This document shows, in pieces, positions 1 to 8,609 of a DNA stretch of 64,000 bases. The translations under genes and the position numbers were made by a program. The notes under the pieces were generated by a model, which did no database searches, was not told where the DNA came from, and saw only the letters and a program-made list of their open reading frames with translations. Source of the stretch: Corallococcus macrosporus (GTDB lineage Bacteria; Myxococcota; Myxococcia; Myxococcales; Myxococcaceae); the NCBI RefSeq assembly GCF_017302985.1, contig NZ_JAFIMU010000017.1, forward strand, positions 1-64,000, in the 5' to 3' direction. Position 1 is the first letter of the stretch; each line of letters opens with the position of its first letter.

Positions 1-2160
1 CGTGCCCGCCACCGTCTCCGTGCGCGAGCCCTTCCAGTTCTCCCGCCGTGGTGCAGGCCACCTCCGCCGTCACCGGCACCGTGCGCCTGGAGCGCGACGG
101 GAAGGTGCTGGTGAAGGGGCCGTTCGACTTCAAGCCCGCCCCAACCTGTTGCCCCTTCGCGACCTGCTGGAGGAGCCGGGGCTCGTGCGCTACCGGCTCA
201 CGGTGGAGGTGCCCGGCGACGGCGTCCCCAGAACGACGTGGGCGTGGGCGTACTGCGAGTGGAGGGCCCGCCGCGCGTGCTGCTGCTCACCTCGCAGCCC
301 TCGGGCACGCTGGCGAAGGCGCTGTCGGCGACGGGAATGGAGGTGGACGTGAAGGCGCCGTTCCACCTGTCGCTGGAGGCGCTCGATGGGGTGGGCGTGG
401 TGGTGCTGGAGAACGTGGACGCCAACGCGCTTGGCGAGACGGGCTTGAACGCGCTGGCGGACTACGTGGACCAGGCCGGCGGCGGGCTGGTGATGACGGG
501 AGGGCGTTCGAGCTTCGGCGAGGGCGGCTACCGGCGTTCCCCCGTGGAGCCGTTGCTGCCCGTGTCGCTGGAGATGCGCGAGGAGCAGCGGCGCGCGTCG
601 GTGGCGATGAGCGTGCTCATGGATTCCAGCTGCTCCATGGGCATGCAGGTGCCGGACGGCCGCACGAAGATGGAGCTGGCCGCGGAGGGCGTGACGGCGG
701 CGCTCACGCTGCTCAACGCGAACGACGAAGCCTCCGTGCACATGGTGGACACGGAGCCGCACGAGGTCTTCCCGCTGAGCCCCGTGAGCGACGGCCTGCC
801 GCTGGGCCAGGTGGCGAGGGGCTTCAGCGGCGGTGGCGGCATCTACGTGGGCGCGGCCCTGCGAGCGGGCCGCAAGGAGATCCTCCGCAGCGACAAGCCC
901 ACGCGGCACGTGGTGCTGTTCTCCGACGCGGCGGACTCCGAGGAGCCGGACGACTACCAGGCGACGCTGGCCGCGCTGCGGGAGGCCCACGTGACGGTGT
1001 CCGTCATCGGCCTGGGCAAGCCCACGGATCCGGACGCGGACCTGCTGCGCGAGGTGGCCCGGCGCGGAGAAGGGCGCATCTACTTCGCGGAAGACGCCAT
1101 GAGCCTGCCGCGCATCTTCAGCCAGGAGACGCTCGCGGTGGCGAGGGCCACGTTCGTGGACGAGCCCGCGTCGATGGAGGCCGCGCCGGACCTGCCGCTG
1201 CTGGGGCCGCTGCCGACGACGGGGCTGCCGCAGGTGGGCGGCTACAACCTCACCTACCTGAAGCCCCGCGCGAACGTGGCGCTGCGCACGCTGGACACCA
1301 ACGCCGCGCCGGTGCTGGCGCTGTGGCCGCATGGAGCCGGGCGCACGGTGGCGCTCACGGCGGAGGTGGACGGCAAGTACACGGGCGAGCTGCGCGAGTG
1401 GAGCGCGCTGCGGGCGACGCTGGAGGCGGTGGTGCGCTGGTCGATGGGGCGGGCCACGCCGAAGGAGGAGGCGGTGGTGCGCTCGGAGCGCCAGGGCAAC
1501 CTGCTGCGAGTGACGTTGGACCTGCCGCCGGGAGAGCCGATGCCGGGAGCACTGCCCACGGCGGTGTTGCTGTCAGGCGACGGCCGCTCGGGCGCGGAGA
1601 AGCCGCTGCACTGGGAGGATGAGGACCGGCTGGTGGTCGAGTATCCCCTGAGCGGCAGCGGCACCTGGCATCCGGTGGTGAAGTGGGGCGGGCGCGTGTT
1701 GAGGGCGCCACCGGTAGCGCTGCCCTACGCGCCGGAGTTCGAACCGGGCAGCGCGAAGGAGGGGCTCAAGCTCCTGCGAGCCCTGGCGGCGGTGGGAGGC
1801 GGCCAGGAGCGGCTGTCGATGACAGGCCTGTTCGCGGAGGCGCCGGAGTCCGAGGGCCGCGTGCCGCTGGCTCCGTGGCTGGTGGCGTTCGCGCTGGCGG
1901 CGATGCTGGCGGAAGTGGCCGTGCGCCGGTTCCTCTCCGCGCCCCGAGTGAAAGCAGCCCGGGAGCGGCCCGCGAAGGACGCCAGGGCACGAGGGCCGGC
2001 GGAAGCACCGCGCACCGACGCAAGACCCACCGCGACACCGACCCGGCCTGCGCCAGAGGAGCCAACCCAGCAGAAGCCGGAACCCCCGAAGCCGCCCGCC
2101 GGAGTGGACTCCGCGCTGGAAGCCGCACGCGCCCGTGCACGGCGCCGCACAGGGCGCTGA
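1..2160 (+). CDS. VWA-domain membrane protein, 5'-truncated by window and frame-disrupted
   Basis: This is the C-terminal part of a von Willebrand factor A protein of the glutamine-amidotransferase-like/VWA kind; its start lies upstream. From about base 231 one frame runs to the stop. Counting from the first in-frame methionine (238), it has a GGRSSFGEGGYRR segment (residues ~88-100), a MIDAS-type DSSCS motif (129-133), a late hydrophobic helix (WLVAFALAAMLAEVAV, ~residues 548-563) and a Pro/Ala/Arg-rich cytoplasmic tail. In bases 1-230 the protein-like sequence moves through frames 2, 3, 2 and 1: VPATVSVREPFQFS, then VQATSAVTGTVRLERDGK, then RDLLEEPGLVRYRLTVEV, then NDVGVGVLRVEGPP. That needs three single-base losses, each next to a run of C. 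I infer sequencing error more than a true pseudogene. The function is unknown; relatives are often surface or periplasmic domain proteins. Confidence 0.75.
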
Positions 2161-2722
2161 AACGCTGAGCTCCAAGGAATGCCCCATCGCCCTGGGGCCG
2201 GACCACCAGGCGGGAACCTCCCGCCGAGTGGCGTCCAAACCTGTCCGACAGTCGGACAGGTTCCCGCGACGCGGCGTGAGTGGAGCCCCCAAGTCGAAGC
2301 TCGCCAAACTGGTCCGACTGTCGGACCCGTCTCCACGGTTCGGCTGGGTCGGACCTCCCCAAGCCGGGGCTGGCCAAACTGGTCCGACAGTCGGACCCGT
2401 CTCCACGGTTCGGCTGAAGCGGGCGTCCTCGTGCCAGGTTCCCCAAACCTGTCCGACAGTCGGACAGGTTTCTGGGAGCTGGCGCGGACGCCTCCAGGCC
2501 GGGGAGTCAAACCTGTCAGACAGGTTTCCGCGACGAGGCTGGTACGGATGCCCGCTTCGCTGCGGCTTTTTGAACCTGTCCGACAGTCGGACAGGTTCTT
2601 GAGGTGCAGGCTCGGACGGGCCCGGGCAGGGGCTTCCCCTCGTGCATGAGGGCGGGTGGGCCTTCGGTTGCCATCTGGTCCTTGGTTCCGTGACGTCCTG
2701 AAGCCACCCGGGCTTTCGCGGT
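2161..2722. other. Gene-free interval holding the palindrome array
   Basis: No convincing gene lies here. Open frames exist on both strands, but their predicted proteins just read through the palindromes. After the last palindrome (2597) I see about 125 bases without a clear promoter or terminator before the ATG at 2723. Confidence 0.7.
2238..2597. repeat. Array of six palindromes spaced about 69 bp
   Basis: Three copies (2238-2262, 2446-2470, 2573-2597) are perfect 25-bp palindromes with arms aacctgtccgac / gtcggacaggtt around a central a. Two (2311-2327, 2381-2397) keep the ggtccgac / gtcggacc core but have changed outer bases. One (2509-2527) is shortened to aaacctg-tcaga-caggttt. Centres at 2250, 2319, 2389, 2458, about 2518 and 2585 give steps of 69, 70, 69, 60 and 67. 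The two core-only copies also share about 45 bp of flanking sequence, so the array looks like a degenerate tandem repeat of about 69 bp. It fills the gap between a VWA gene and a glycosyltransferase gene on the same strand. The role is unknown: protein-binding sites, RNA hairpins or a REP-like element. Confidence 0.85.
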
Positions 2723-4417
2723 ATGACGGCGCCGATGACGGAGCCCCGGGCCTTGCGGTGGGGGCTGGGTGTCGTCCTGGGCGTGCTCGCGCTCCAGGCT
2801 TCGCGCCTCGCACTGCACAAGGCATTCAGCATCGATGAGTTCCAGTACGCCCATGCCGCGTGGCTCATGGCCCACGGTCAGGTGCCGTACCGTGACTTCT
2901 TCGAGGTGCACTTCCCCCTCGTGTACCAGGTGCTGGCGCCGCTGTTCCGGATGCTCGGGGATGATCCTCGCAACGTGCTCGCCCTTCGCGCTGCGATGCT
3001 CGTGCCGCTCGCGGGGGCGTGTGTCTCCGTGTTCCTGCTCAACCGGCGGGAAGGGCGCGTCGCCGCGCTCCTGGCACCGGTGCTGCTGCTCTGCACCCCT
3101 GGCTTCCTGCACTTCGCCACCGAGGTGCGCCCGGATGCCCTTACCGCCGCGCTCTTCCTGGGCGCCCTCGCGGCGTTGGCCGTGCAACCTGGCTCCGCCC
3201 GTTCGTCGTTCCTGGCGGGCGCGCTGCTCGTCGCCTCCGCGTGGGGCTCCCAGAAAGCACTCTTCTTCGGCGGGCTCGTGGTCGCGGTGCTTCTGGCGGA
3301 CCTTCTCGTGCGCAGGGTGACTCCTCCCTCGCTCATCGCCGCGCCTCGCGCCTTCTTTCTGGGGATTGGCACCGCGGTGTGCGCGGTGGCTGCGTACCTC
3401 ACGGTGACGGGGTCCTGGAGCGCCTGGTGGCAGTGGTGCTTCGTCTGGGCCTCGGAGCATCAGCGCCACTACCCGGGCTTCTCGTGGCGCGAGTACCTGG
3501 TGCCGGCACTTGGCGAACAACCCGCGTTCTTCGTCCTCGCCTGCGTCGGGTTCGTCTCCACGTTCCCTCGCTTGCTGAAGCACCCGCGCACCCCGGACCT
3601 GCTCCTGTTCGTGGCCGTGCCCGCGACGTTCGGTGCCTTCGCGCTCCAGCGCGCTCCGTTCCCCTACAGCCTGCTGCCCTTCCTGGGCGTGCTCGCGCCC
3701 TTCGCGGCTCGCGGTGTCCTGGCCGTGAGCTCCGTGCTGCGCACTCCGGTCCTGCGCACCTTGGGGCTTGCCGGGCTCGTGGGCCTGTTCGCCGTTCAGG
3801 CCGCGCGGGTGGAGGCCTTGCTGGACGGTGGCGGCAATGCCCGGCAGCGCGAGGTGCTTGCTCGCATCGCGGTGCTCACGGGGCCGGAGGATGTCGTCTA
3901 CGACAACTCGGGCGGCTACGTGAGCCGGCCGCATGCCCACTTCTACTTCTACACGGACGCGTATCTTCGCGGTTCGCTCGCGGGTCTGCTGTCCACGGAG
4001 ATGCCTCGTGCGCTCGTGGAGCAGGGCTGCGTGCTGCGCGTGGACGACCTGCGTACCTCCGGTCTGCCCCTTGTGCTTCGCCAGTTCCTCGACGCGCACT
4101 ACCTGCCCCATGACGGCGACCTGTACCTGTGGGGACAGCGCTACCGCGTGCCCAGGGACTCCGGTGTCCTGGAGGATCGCTTCCTCGCGGTTCGCTCCGA
4201 CCGGTACTTCGTCCAGCCCGCGAGCACGCTCGAAACCGGCGCGCTGTTCATCGATGGCCAGCGCATCACCACGCCTGAGTTTCCCCTCTCCCGAGGCGAG
4301 CACCAGGTCCGCTACGAAGGGCGCGCGGAGGCCTTCCAGCTCCTGTGGCTGCCCCGCGATGCGAAGCGCTGGACGCCGCGACCGGGGGCACCGGCCACGT
4401 ACTCGCGCCTGTTCTGA
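2723..4417 (+). CDS. Polytopic GT-C type glycosyltransferase (family 39/ArnT-like)
   Basis: This 564-residue integral membrane protein probably transfers a sugar from a polyprenyl-phosphate donor on the periplasmic face of the inner membrane. After a first hydrophobic helix (~13-30) comes the acidic loop motif SIDEFQYAHAAW (D38, E39) and PYRDFFEVHFPL, typical of the first periplasmic loop of GT-C/PMT-like enzymes. About eight to ten further hydrophobic segments follow, then a soluble C-terminal domain from about residue 370. Acceptor and sugar cannot be read from the sequence. The second ATG (2735) is an alternative start. The gene stands alone, with the palindrome array upstream and 187 bases without features downstream. 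Confidence 0.75.
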   Translation: MTAPMTEPRALRWGLGVVLGVLALQASRLALHKAFSIDEFQYAHAAWLMAHGQVPYRDFFEVHFPLVYQVLAPLFRMLGDDPRNVLALRAAMLVPLAGACVSVFLLNRREGRVAALLAPVLLLCTPGFLHFATEVRPDALTAALFLGALAALAVQPGSARSSFLAGALLVASAWGSQKALFFGGLVVAVLLADLLVRRVTPPSLIAAPRAFFLGIGTAVCAVAAYLTVTGSWSAWWQWCFVWASEHQRHYPGFSWREYLVPALGEQPAFFVLACVGFVSTFPRLLKHPRTPDLLLFVAVPATFGAFALQRAPFPYSLLPFLGVLAPFAARGVLAVSSVLRTPVLRTLGLAGLVGLFAVQAARVEALLDGGGNARQREVLARIAVLTGPEDVVYDNSGGYVSRPHAHFYFYTDAYLRGSLAGLLSTEMPRALVEQGCVLRVDDLRTSGLPLVLRQFLDAHYLPHDGDLYLWGQRYRVPRDSGVLEDRFLAVRSDRYFVQPASTLETGALFIDGQRITTPEFPLSRGEHQVRYEGRAEAFQLLWLPRDAKRWTPRPGAPATYSRLF

Positions 4418-4604
4418 GTCCACGTCGAGAGCAGGCGAGCCAGCGTGGAGCCCGCCTTCCGGGATGACCGCAGTGTCGTCCTGGCGGTCCGCCGTGGCCC
4501 CTCCATCCTGAACTCAACCGTGGAGCCCGGCTCCGGGTCGAACTTCCCTGTGCAAGGGCGATTCCTACTGTGCGTGGGCAGGTTGGAACGCAGGGGAGGT
4601 TGCC

Positions 4605-6107
4605 GTGGCTGGTGATGATTCGGGGCGGAAGCGGAACCGTGCGCCCATTCCTTCCCAGGGCGTGATGTCGCTCCTGGATCGCTGGGTCTCCGACCTCGAA
4701 CGGGATGCGCCCTTCGCGAAGGAGGATGCGCCGGAGCCGCGTCCGCGTCCTGGCGCAAGGCCCGCTGCCGAGCCGAAGCCGCGCGCGACGCGCGAAGCGC
4801 ACGAGTTCGATGCGGATCCATTCGGCGACGAAGAGCTTCACAGCTCCGGCCTGCCTGAACGCGCGCCCCGTAGAGAAATCCGCACCTCACGCTCCGGCAC
4901 GGGCGCATTCAGGGACCCCGATGCGTCATCTGCTCGTGCGTCCCGTCAAGAAGGCCATGCCTCGCACCCCAGAGACGGCCGTCGCTCTTACTCCGACGTG
5001 GATCCATTTCGAGAGTTCGAGGCGTCACCTGTTCGCGCGCCCCATAAAGACAGCCGTCGCCTTCACTCCAGCGACGCTCCACTTCAGAAGCCCAAGGCAT
5101 CGCCCGCTCGCGCGTCCTCTCAACGCGGCCGTCGCTCTCAGGCTGACGCGGATCCGTTCATGGCACCCGAGGCGCCGGCCTCTCCACCAGCCCGTGAGCT
5201 GAACCATTCACGCCCCGGCGCGGATTCGCTCCGCGAGCCCGCGTCCGCTCACCTCTCCCATGAAGAGGTCTCTCCGTTCCGCGCGGCCCGGGCGGAGCTC
5301 CGCCTCCAGGGGCCCGTGGTCACCTTTCCGGATGGCTCGCGGATCGTCCTGGGCAACGAGGGCGGTCGGCCCATCCATCGCGGCACCGTCGCGGTGCGCG
5401 GCCCTTGCGCTCCTTCACTGGCGGACCTCGTGACGCTCGGCCTGACGGACGCCCAGGCTCGCGCTCTGGAGTTCGTCCTCACCTGGTTTGGAAACCCGTT
5501 CGACTCCGTCACCTCGGACCCCCAGTCCGGCGGCGAACCCCGCTGGGGCGCGTGGCCGCTGTCGGGGCCCTTGCTCGTCACGGCGCTCGCGCAGTGGCGG
5601 CAGCGTGAACCCGACGCGTTCGATGGCCGGCTGGGACGGCTGGGGCTCGAAGCCACCCCGGCGCAGCCTCCTGAACCCGCGGCGCTGCGCTTCCTGGGCG
5701 CACGGAACGCGACTCCCAGCGAAGGACTCGAGGCCCTGGTCCTGTTCGCCGAGGACCCCCGGTTGCTCGCGGCGCTCGCCCAGTCCGGACGGGAGCGCGG
5801 CGCTCAACTGGCGCAACTGGAGACCCTGGTCACGCACGTGCTCCAGTCCGTGCTGGCCTCCTCCTCCCAGGACGCTCCCGCCGACGGTGCCTTCTCCTCG
5901 GCTCGCGCGCTGGCGCTGCTCTTCCACGCGGAGCTTCGCTTCGGCCACCGCGGCGTCACGCGGCTCGTGACGCTCATGCGTGAACGGCCGGAGCCCTCCG
6001 CCGCGGGCGAACGCTTCGCGGAGGACCTGCGCTCCACCGGACGCGCTCGCGAGGCCTCCGAGGTCTGGCGCATCCTCACCTCTCCAGAGCTCGCGGACCC
6101 CGCCTAG
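4605..6107 (+). CDS. Hypothetical protein with long low-complexity N-terminal half
   Basis: I do not recognise this 500-residue protein. The GTG start at 4605 is preceded by a good ribosome binding site (gggaggt, 4594-4600). After a short N-terminal stretch (SLLDRWVSDLERD), residues ~35-215 are disordered-looking and built from loosely repeated modules with DADPF/DVDPF, SPARAS and RRS motifs, rich in Arg, Ser, Pro and Asp. Residues ~225-500 look folded and mainly helical, without a signal peptide or membrane segment. It ends 8 bases before the LuxR-type gene, so the two are probably co-transcribed. A cytoplasmic regulatory or scaffold role is possible but unsupported. Confidence 0.6.
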   Translation: MAGDDSGRKRNRAPIPSQGVMSLLDRWVSDLERDAPFAKEDAPEPRPRPGARPAAEPKPRATREAHEFDADPFGDEELHSSGLPERAPRREIRTSRSGTGAFRDPDASSARASRQEGHASHPRDGRRSYSDVDPFREFEASPVRAPHKDSRRLHSSDAPLQKPKASPARASSQRGRRSQADADPFMAPEAPASPPARELNHSRPGADSLREPASAHLSHEEVSPFRAARAELRLQGPVVTFPDGSRIVLGNEGGRPIHRGTVAVRGPCAPSLADLVTLGLTDAQARALEFVLTWFGNPFDSVTSDPQSGGEPRWGAWPLSGPLLVTALAQWRQREPDAFDGRLGRLGLEATPAQPPEPAALRFLGARNATPSEGLEALVLFAEDPRLLAALAQSGRERGAQLAQLETLVTHVLQSVLASSSQDAPADGAFSSARALALLFHAELRFGHRGVTRLVTLMRERPEPSAAGERFAEDLRSTGRAREASEVWRILTSPELADPA

Positions 6108-6115
6108 CGCCCACC

Positions 6116-6484
6116 ATGCGGACGCCTCTTCCTCCCGGGAGCCATGTCCTGCTCGTGGTCCCCGGCCCCGGCGAACAGAACCACGTGCTGGCCGGAGAGC
6201 TCATCATCAACGGGCAGCGCTACCACCTGGTCCCCGCGGAGCCCTCGGTGAACCCTCCGGCGGAGCCCGCGTCCGATGTGCGGCTGCTCACGTCGCGCGA
6301 GCTGCAGGTCGTCTCCTGCGTCCAGGCGGGCTGGAGCAACAAGCAGATCGCCACCCGGCTCCACATCAGCACGTGGACCGTGGCGGCCCACCTGCGGCGC
6401 ATCTTCGTCAAGCTGGGCGTGGACACCCGCGCGGCCATGGTGTCGCGCTGCCTGGGCGCCGGGGCCCTACCACCGCCCCCCTGA
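6116..6484 (+). CDS. LuxR-type helix-turn-helix regulator
   Basis: This 122-residue protein has a C-terminal GerE/LuxR DNA-binding domain (~56-112): LTSRELQVVSCVQAGWSNKQIATRLHIS-like helices followed by TVAAHLRRIFVKLGV, the usual recognition helix and dimer helix. The N-terminal 50 residues (VLLVVPGPGEQNHVLAGELIINGQRYHLV) are too short for a receiver domain and could be a small beta-rich sensor. It follows the 4605-6107 gene by 8 bases. Its last 18 bases overlap the 3' end of the minus-strand operon at 6467, so transcription of the two units could interfere. The target is unknown; the neighbouring operon is the obvious candidate. Confidence 0.8.
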   Translation: MRTPLPPGSHVLLVVPGPGEQNHVLAGELIINGQRYHLVPAEPSVNPPAEPASDVRLLTSRELQVVSCVQAGWSNKQIATRLHISTWTVAAHLRRIFVKLGVDTRAAMVSRCLGAGALPPPP

Positions 6485-7438
6485 CGCCGGCGGCGCCACG
6501 TCCTGGCGCAGGCCCAGCACGAGCGCCACGTTCGCCTGCGGCCTGCGCACCAGCCGGATGCACTCCGCCGGAGCCATGAGCAGCGGCGTCATCCCGGGCC
6601 CATGCCCCGCCACCTTGCTGTCCGAGTGCACCACCACCCCCACCGTGACGACCCCCGGCCGCCGCGACGGCCCGAAGCGGTAGTCCAGCGGGCACACCGC
6701 CACCAGGTCCCCCAACCGCAGCGCGTTCAGCCGGTGCCTGCGCACCAGCCGCGCATCCGACAGCTGGATGTCCAGGTCCCCCAGCACGCCCTCCGAACGC
6801 CCGAACCCCGACCCCATCAGCTCCGACGGCACCAGGTGCGTCACGGGGATGTGCAACCGCCCCGCCTGCGTCCGCACGCCCCAGCGCCGCAGCAGCCGGG
6901 GCGACAGGTTCAGCAGGCGCACCTGGGGGAAGTCCGGCAGCTCCAGCCCCTGGCCGTACGCATCCAGTTGGATCTTGTCCCCGATGCACAGGCGGCGCTT
7001 CACGGCGGACGGGAAGTCCACGATGACGTGGTTGATGCCGCCGTGCTTGCCCACCACCGTGCCCACGGCGCCCGTGACGGGGCCGCTCGTCACGCGCGCG
7101 CGGTTGCCCACGCACGCCTGGAACATCAGCGCCCGGTTGGAGCCACCGCGCGCGCCCACGTCGTCGCGCCCGGTGTTGTGCACGGACACTCCCGCCTCCA
7201 TGTGGTCCGCGGCCAGCCCCACCGCGCGGTCGCCCACGCGGCGGTTGAGCGCGATGCCGCCGCTGCCCGGCAACAGCCGCAGCACCCCGTCCCGGCCAAT
7301 GCGGTAGGGCGACACGCGCACCACGGGATGGGACACCTGTCCCGCCACCGCCGTGGCCACCAGCCGCGACACGTTGGTGCGCGGCGCCGAGGCGGCCCCC
7401 ATGCCCGCCTCCATCAGGGGTTGCAGCGGGACGTCCAT
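6467..7438 (-). CDS. DUF4438-like protein, last gene of a six-gene operon
   Basis: This 323-residue soluble protein resembles the DUF4438 family: NVSRLVATAVAGQVSHPVVR near the N terminus, then YRIGRDGVLRLLPGSGGIALN, and GLAADHMEAGVSVHN with conserved Asp/His. The family has known structures but no agreed function. The ATG at 7438 is preceded by a strong aaggagg site 6 bases upstream. There is no signal peptide. It lies 15 bases after the 7454-8551 gene and is the 3' member of the operon running from 14270. Its relevance to that operon is inferred from spacing only, and the family assignment is from memory of conserved motifs. Confidence 0.6.
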   Translation of the reverse strand: MDVPLQPLMEAGMGAASAPRTNVSRLVATAVAGQVSHPVVRVSPYRIGRDGVLRLLPGSGGIALNRRVGDRAVGLAADHMEAGVSVHNTGRDDVGARGGSNRALMFQACVGNRARVTSGPVTGAVGTVVGKHGGINHVIVDFPSAVKRRLCIGDKIQLDAYGQGLELPDFPQVRLLNLSPRLLRRWGVRTQAGRLHIPVTHLVPSELMGSGFGRSEGVLGDLDIQLSDARLVRRHRLNALRLGDLVAVCPLDYRFGPSRRPGVVTVGVVVHSDSKVAGHGPGMTPLLMAPAECIRLVRRPQANVALVLGLRQDVAPPASGGRW

Positions 7439-7453
7439 GCCGTGCCTCCTTCT

Positions 7454-8551
7454 TCAGCGAAACGCCGGCGCGGGGCTGGTGACGCCCAGGGTCGTGCGCA
7501 GGGTGGGGGCCACGCCCCGGAACGCGCGGCCGTCGGGCGTCATCCGGTACGCGGCGATCCACTCTTCCGCCACCGGGCCCAGCGGCATGACCTCCGTCTG
7601 GAAGTCCTTGAAGTCGCGCGTCTTGAACGGGTTGTCCGCGATGAAGTTGAGCAGCAGGCGCCCCGCGTCCGCCATCTTCGAGCGCTGCGAAATCTCCCCC
7701 GCGCCGCCCAGGTAGCGCTGCGACACCACTTCAATCACGTCCCACTTGGTGTTCGCGTCGAAGGCCTTCTTGATGTCCGGCGTCTCCAGCGCGTCGAGGA
7801 TGGTCTTGAGGTACTCGCCCACCTCCACGGTGAGCGCCAGGATGTTGCCGTAGGTGGCGCGGTCGATCTGCCAGCGGATGTCCGTGCCCAGGCGCTGGAT
7901 GGTGGCCTGGCTCGCGAAGGGCCGCTCGTTCAGGTGCTGCGAGCCGCGGATGACCTCGCCAATCAACAGGTCGCGGAAGTACTGCGCGATGGCGGACACG
8001 AAGGCGACGAACTCGCGGTGGAAGTTGCGGAACATCACCGCGCCCGACGGCGCCGCCAGGCTGCCGTAGTTGAACGCCCTGCGGTACGCGAGCTGCCGGT
8101 CGCGCGGCTTGTAGCGCAGCGGCTGGTGCTTCTCCATGAGGTACAGCGCCCGCGCGCCCGGGCCCCGCTGGATGCGCATGCGCCCGTCGTGGAAGAGGCG
8201 CAGCAGCGCGCCCGCCACCTGGAACACCTTCATCCGCTCATGCTGGTAGATGTAATAGAGCTCCGCGGTCGCGTGGAGCTGCGTCTCGATGACGGACTCG
8301 TCGAAGTCCTGGACGAGCAGCGGCCGGCTGATGGAGTCGAAGGACGGCGCTCCGTCCTTGCCCAACCCCATCAGGTCGGAGAAGAGCGACGCCGTCGCGC
8401 CGTTGGAGGCGCTGGCCAGCAGCTCCTCCTCCCGCAGCGCGAGCTGTTTCTGCAGCTCCGTGCGCTGCTCATCCGACGTGACGTTGGCGAGGACTTCCCG
8501 CTTCCACTGCGAGAAGAGACGCTGAAGGGCTTCTGCCGTACCGATGCTCAT
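7454..8551 (-). CDS. Unrecognised 365-residue operon protein
   Basis: I do not recognise this family. The protein is soluble and mostly helical, with no signal peptide or membrane helix. Notable stretches are an N-terminal amphipathic region (AEALQRLFSQWKREVLANVTS), a Glu/Gln-rich helix (TELQKQLALREEELLAS), an aromatic segment (AELYYIYQHERMKVFQ), and several phrases that may be structural (YLMEKHQPLRYKPRDRQLAYRRAFNYG). No catalytic signature is visible. It sits 58 bases after the 669-residue gene and 15 before the DUF4438-like gene in the same operon. Confidence 0.65.
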   Translation of the reverse strand: MSIGTAEALQRLFSQWKREVLANVTSDEQRTELQKQLALREEELLASASNGATASLFSDLMGLGKDGAPSFDSISRPLLVQDFDESVIETQLHATAELYYIYQHERMKVFQVAGALLRLFHDGRMRIQRGPGARALYLMEKHQPLRYKPRDRQLAYRRAFNYGSLAAPSGAVMFRNFHREFVAFVSAIAQYFRDLLIGEVIRGSQHLNERPFASQATIQRLGTDIRWQIDRATYGNILALTVEVGEYLKTILDALETPDIKKAFDANTKWDVIEVVSQRYLGGAGEISQRSKMADAGRLLLNFIADNPFKTRDFKDFQTEVMPLGPVAEEWIAAYRMTPDGRAFRGVAPTLRTTLGVTSPAPAFR

Positions 8552-8609
8552 GGCATGCCACCTGGGTCAATGACGTTGAAGGAAAGGGTTTGGGCGTTCG
8601 TGTGCGCGC

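Noticed and set aside
2238..2597. CRISPR array
   Set aside because: Repeats are near-perfect palindromes of 17-25 bp with diverging copies and related spacers, and no cas genes are nearby.
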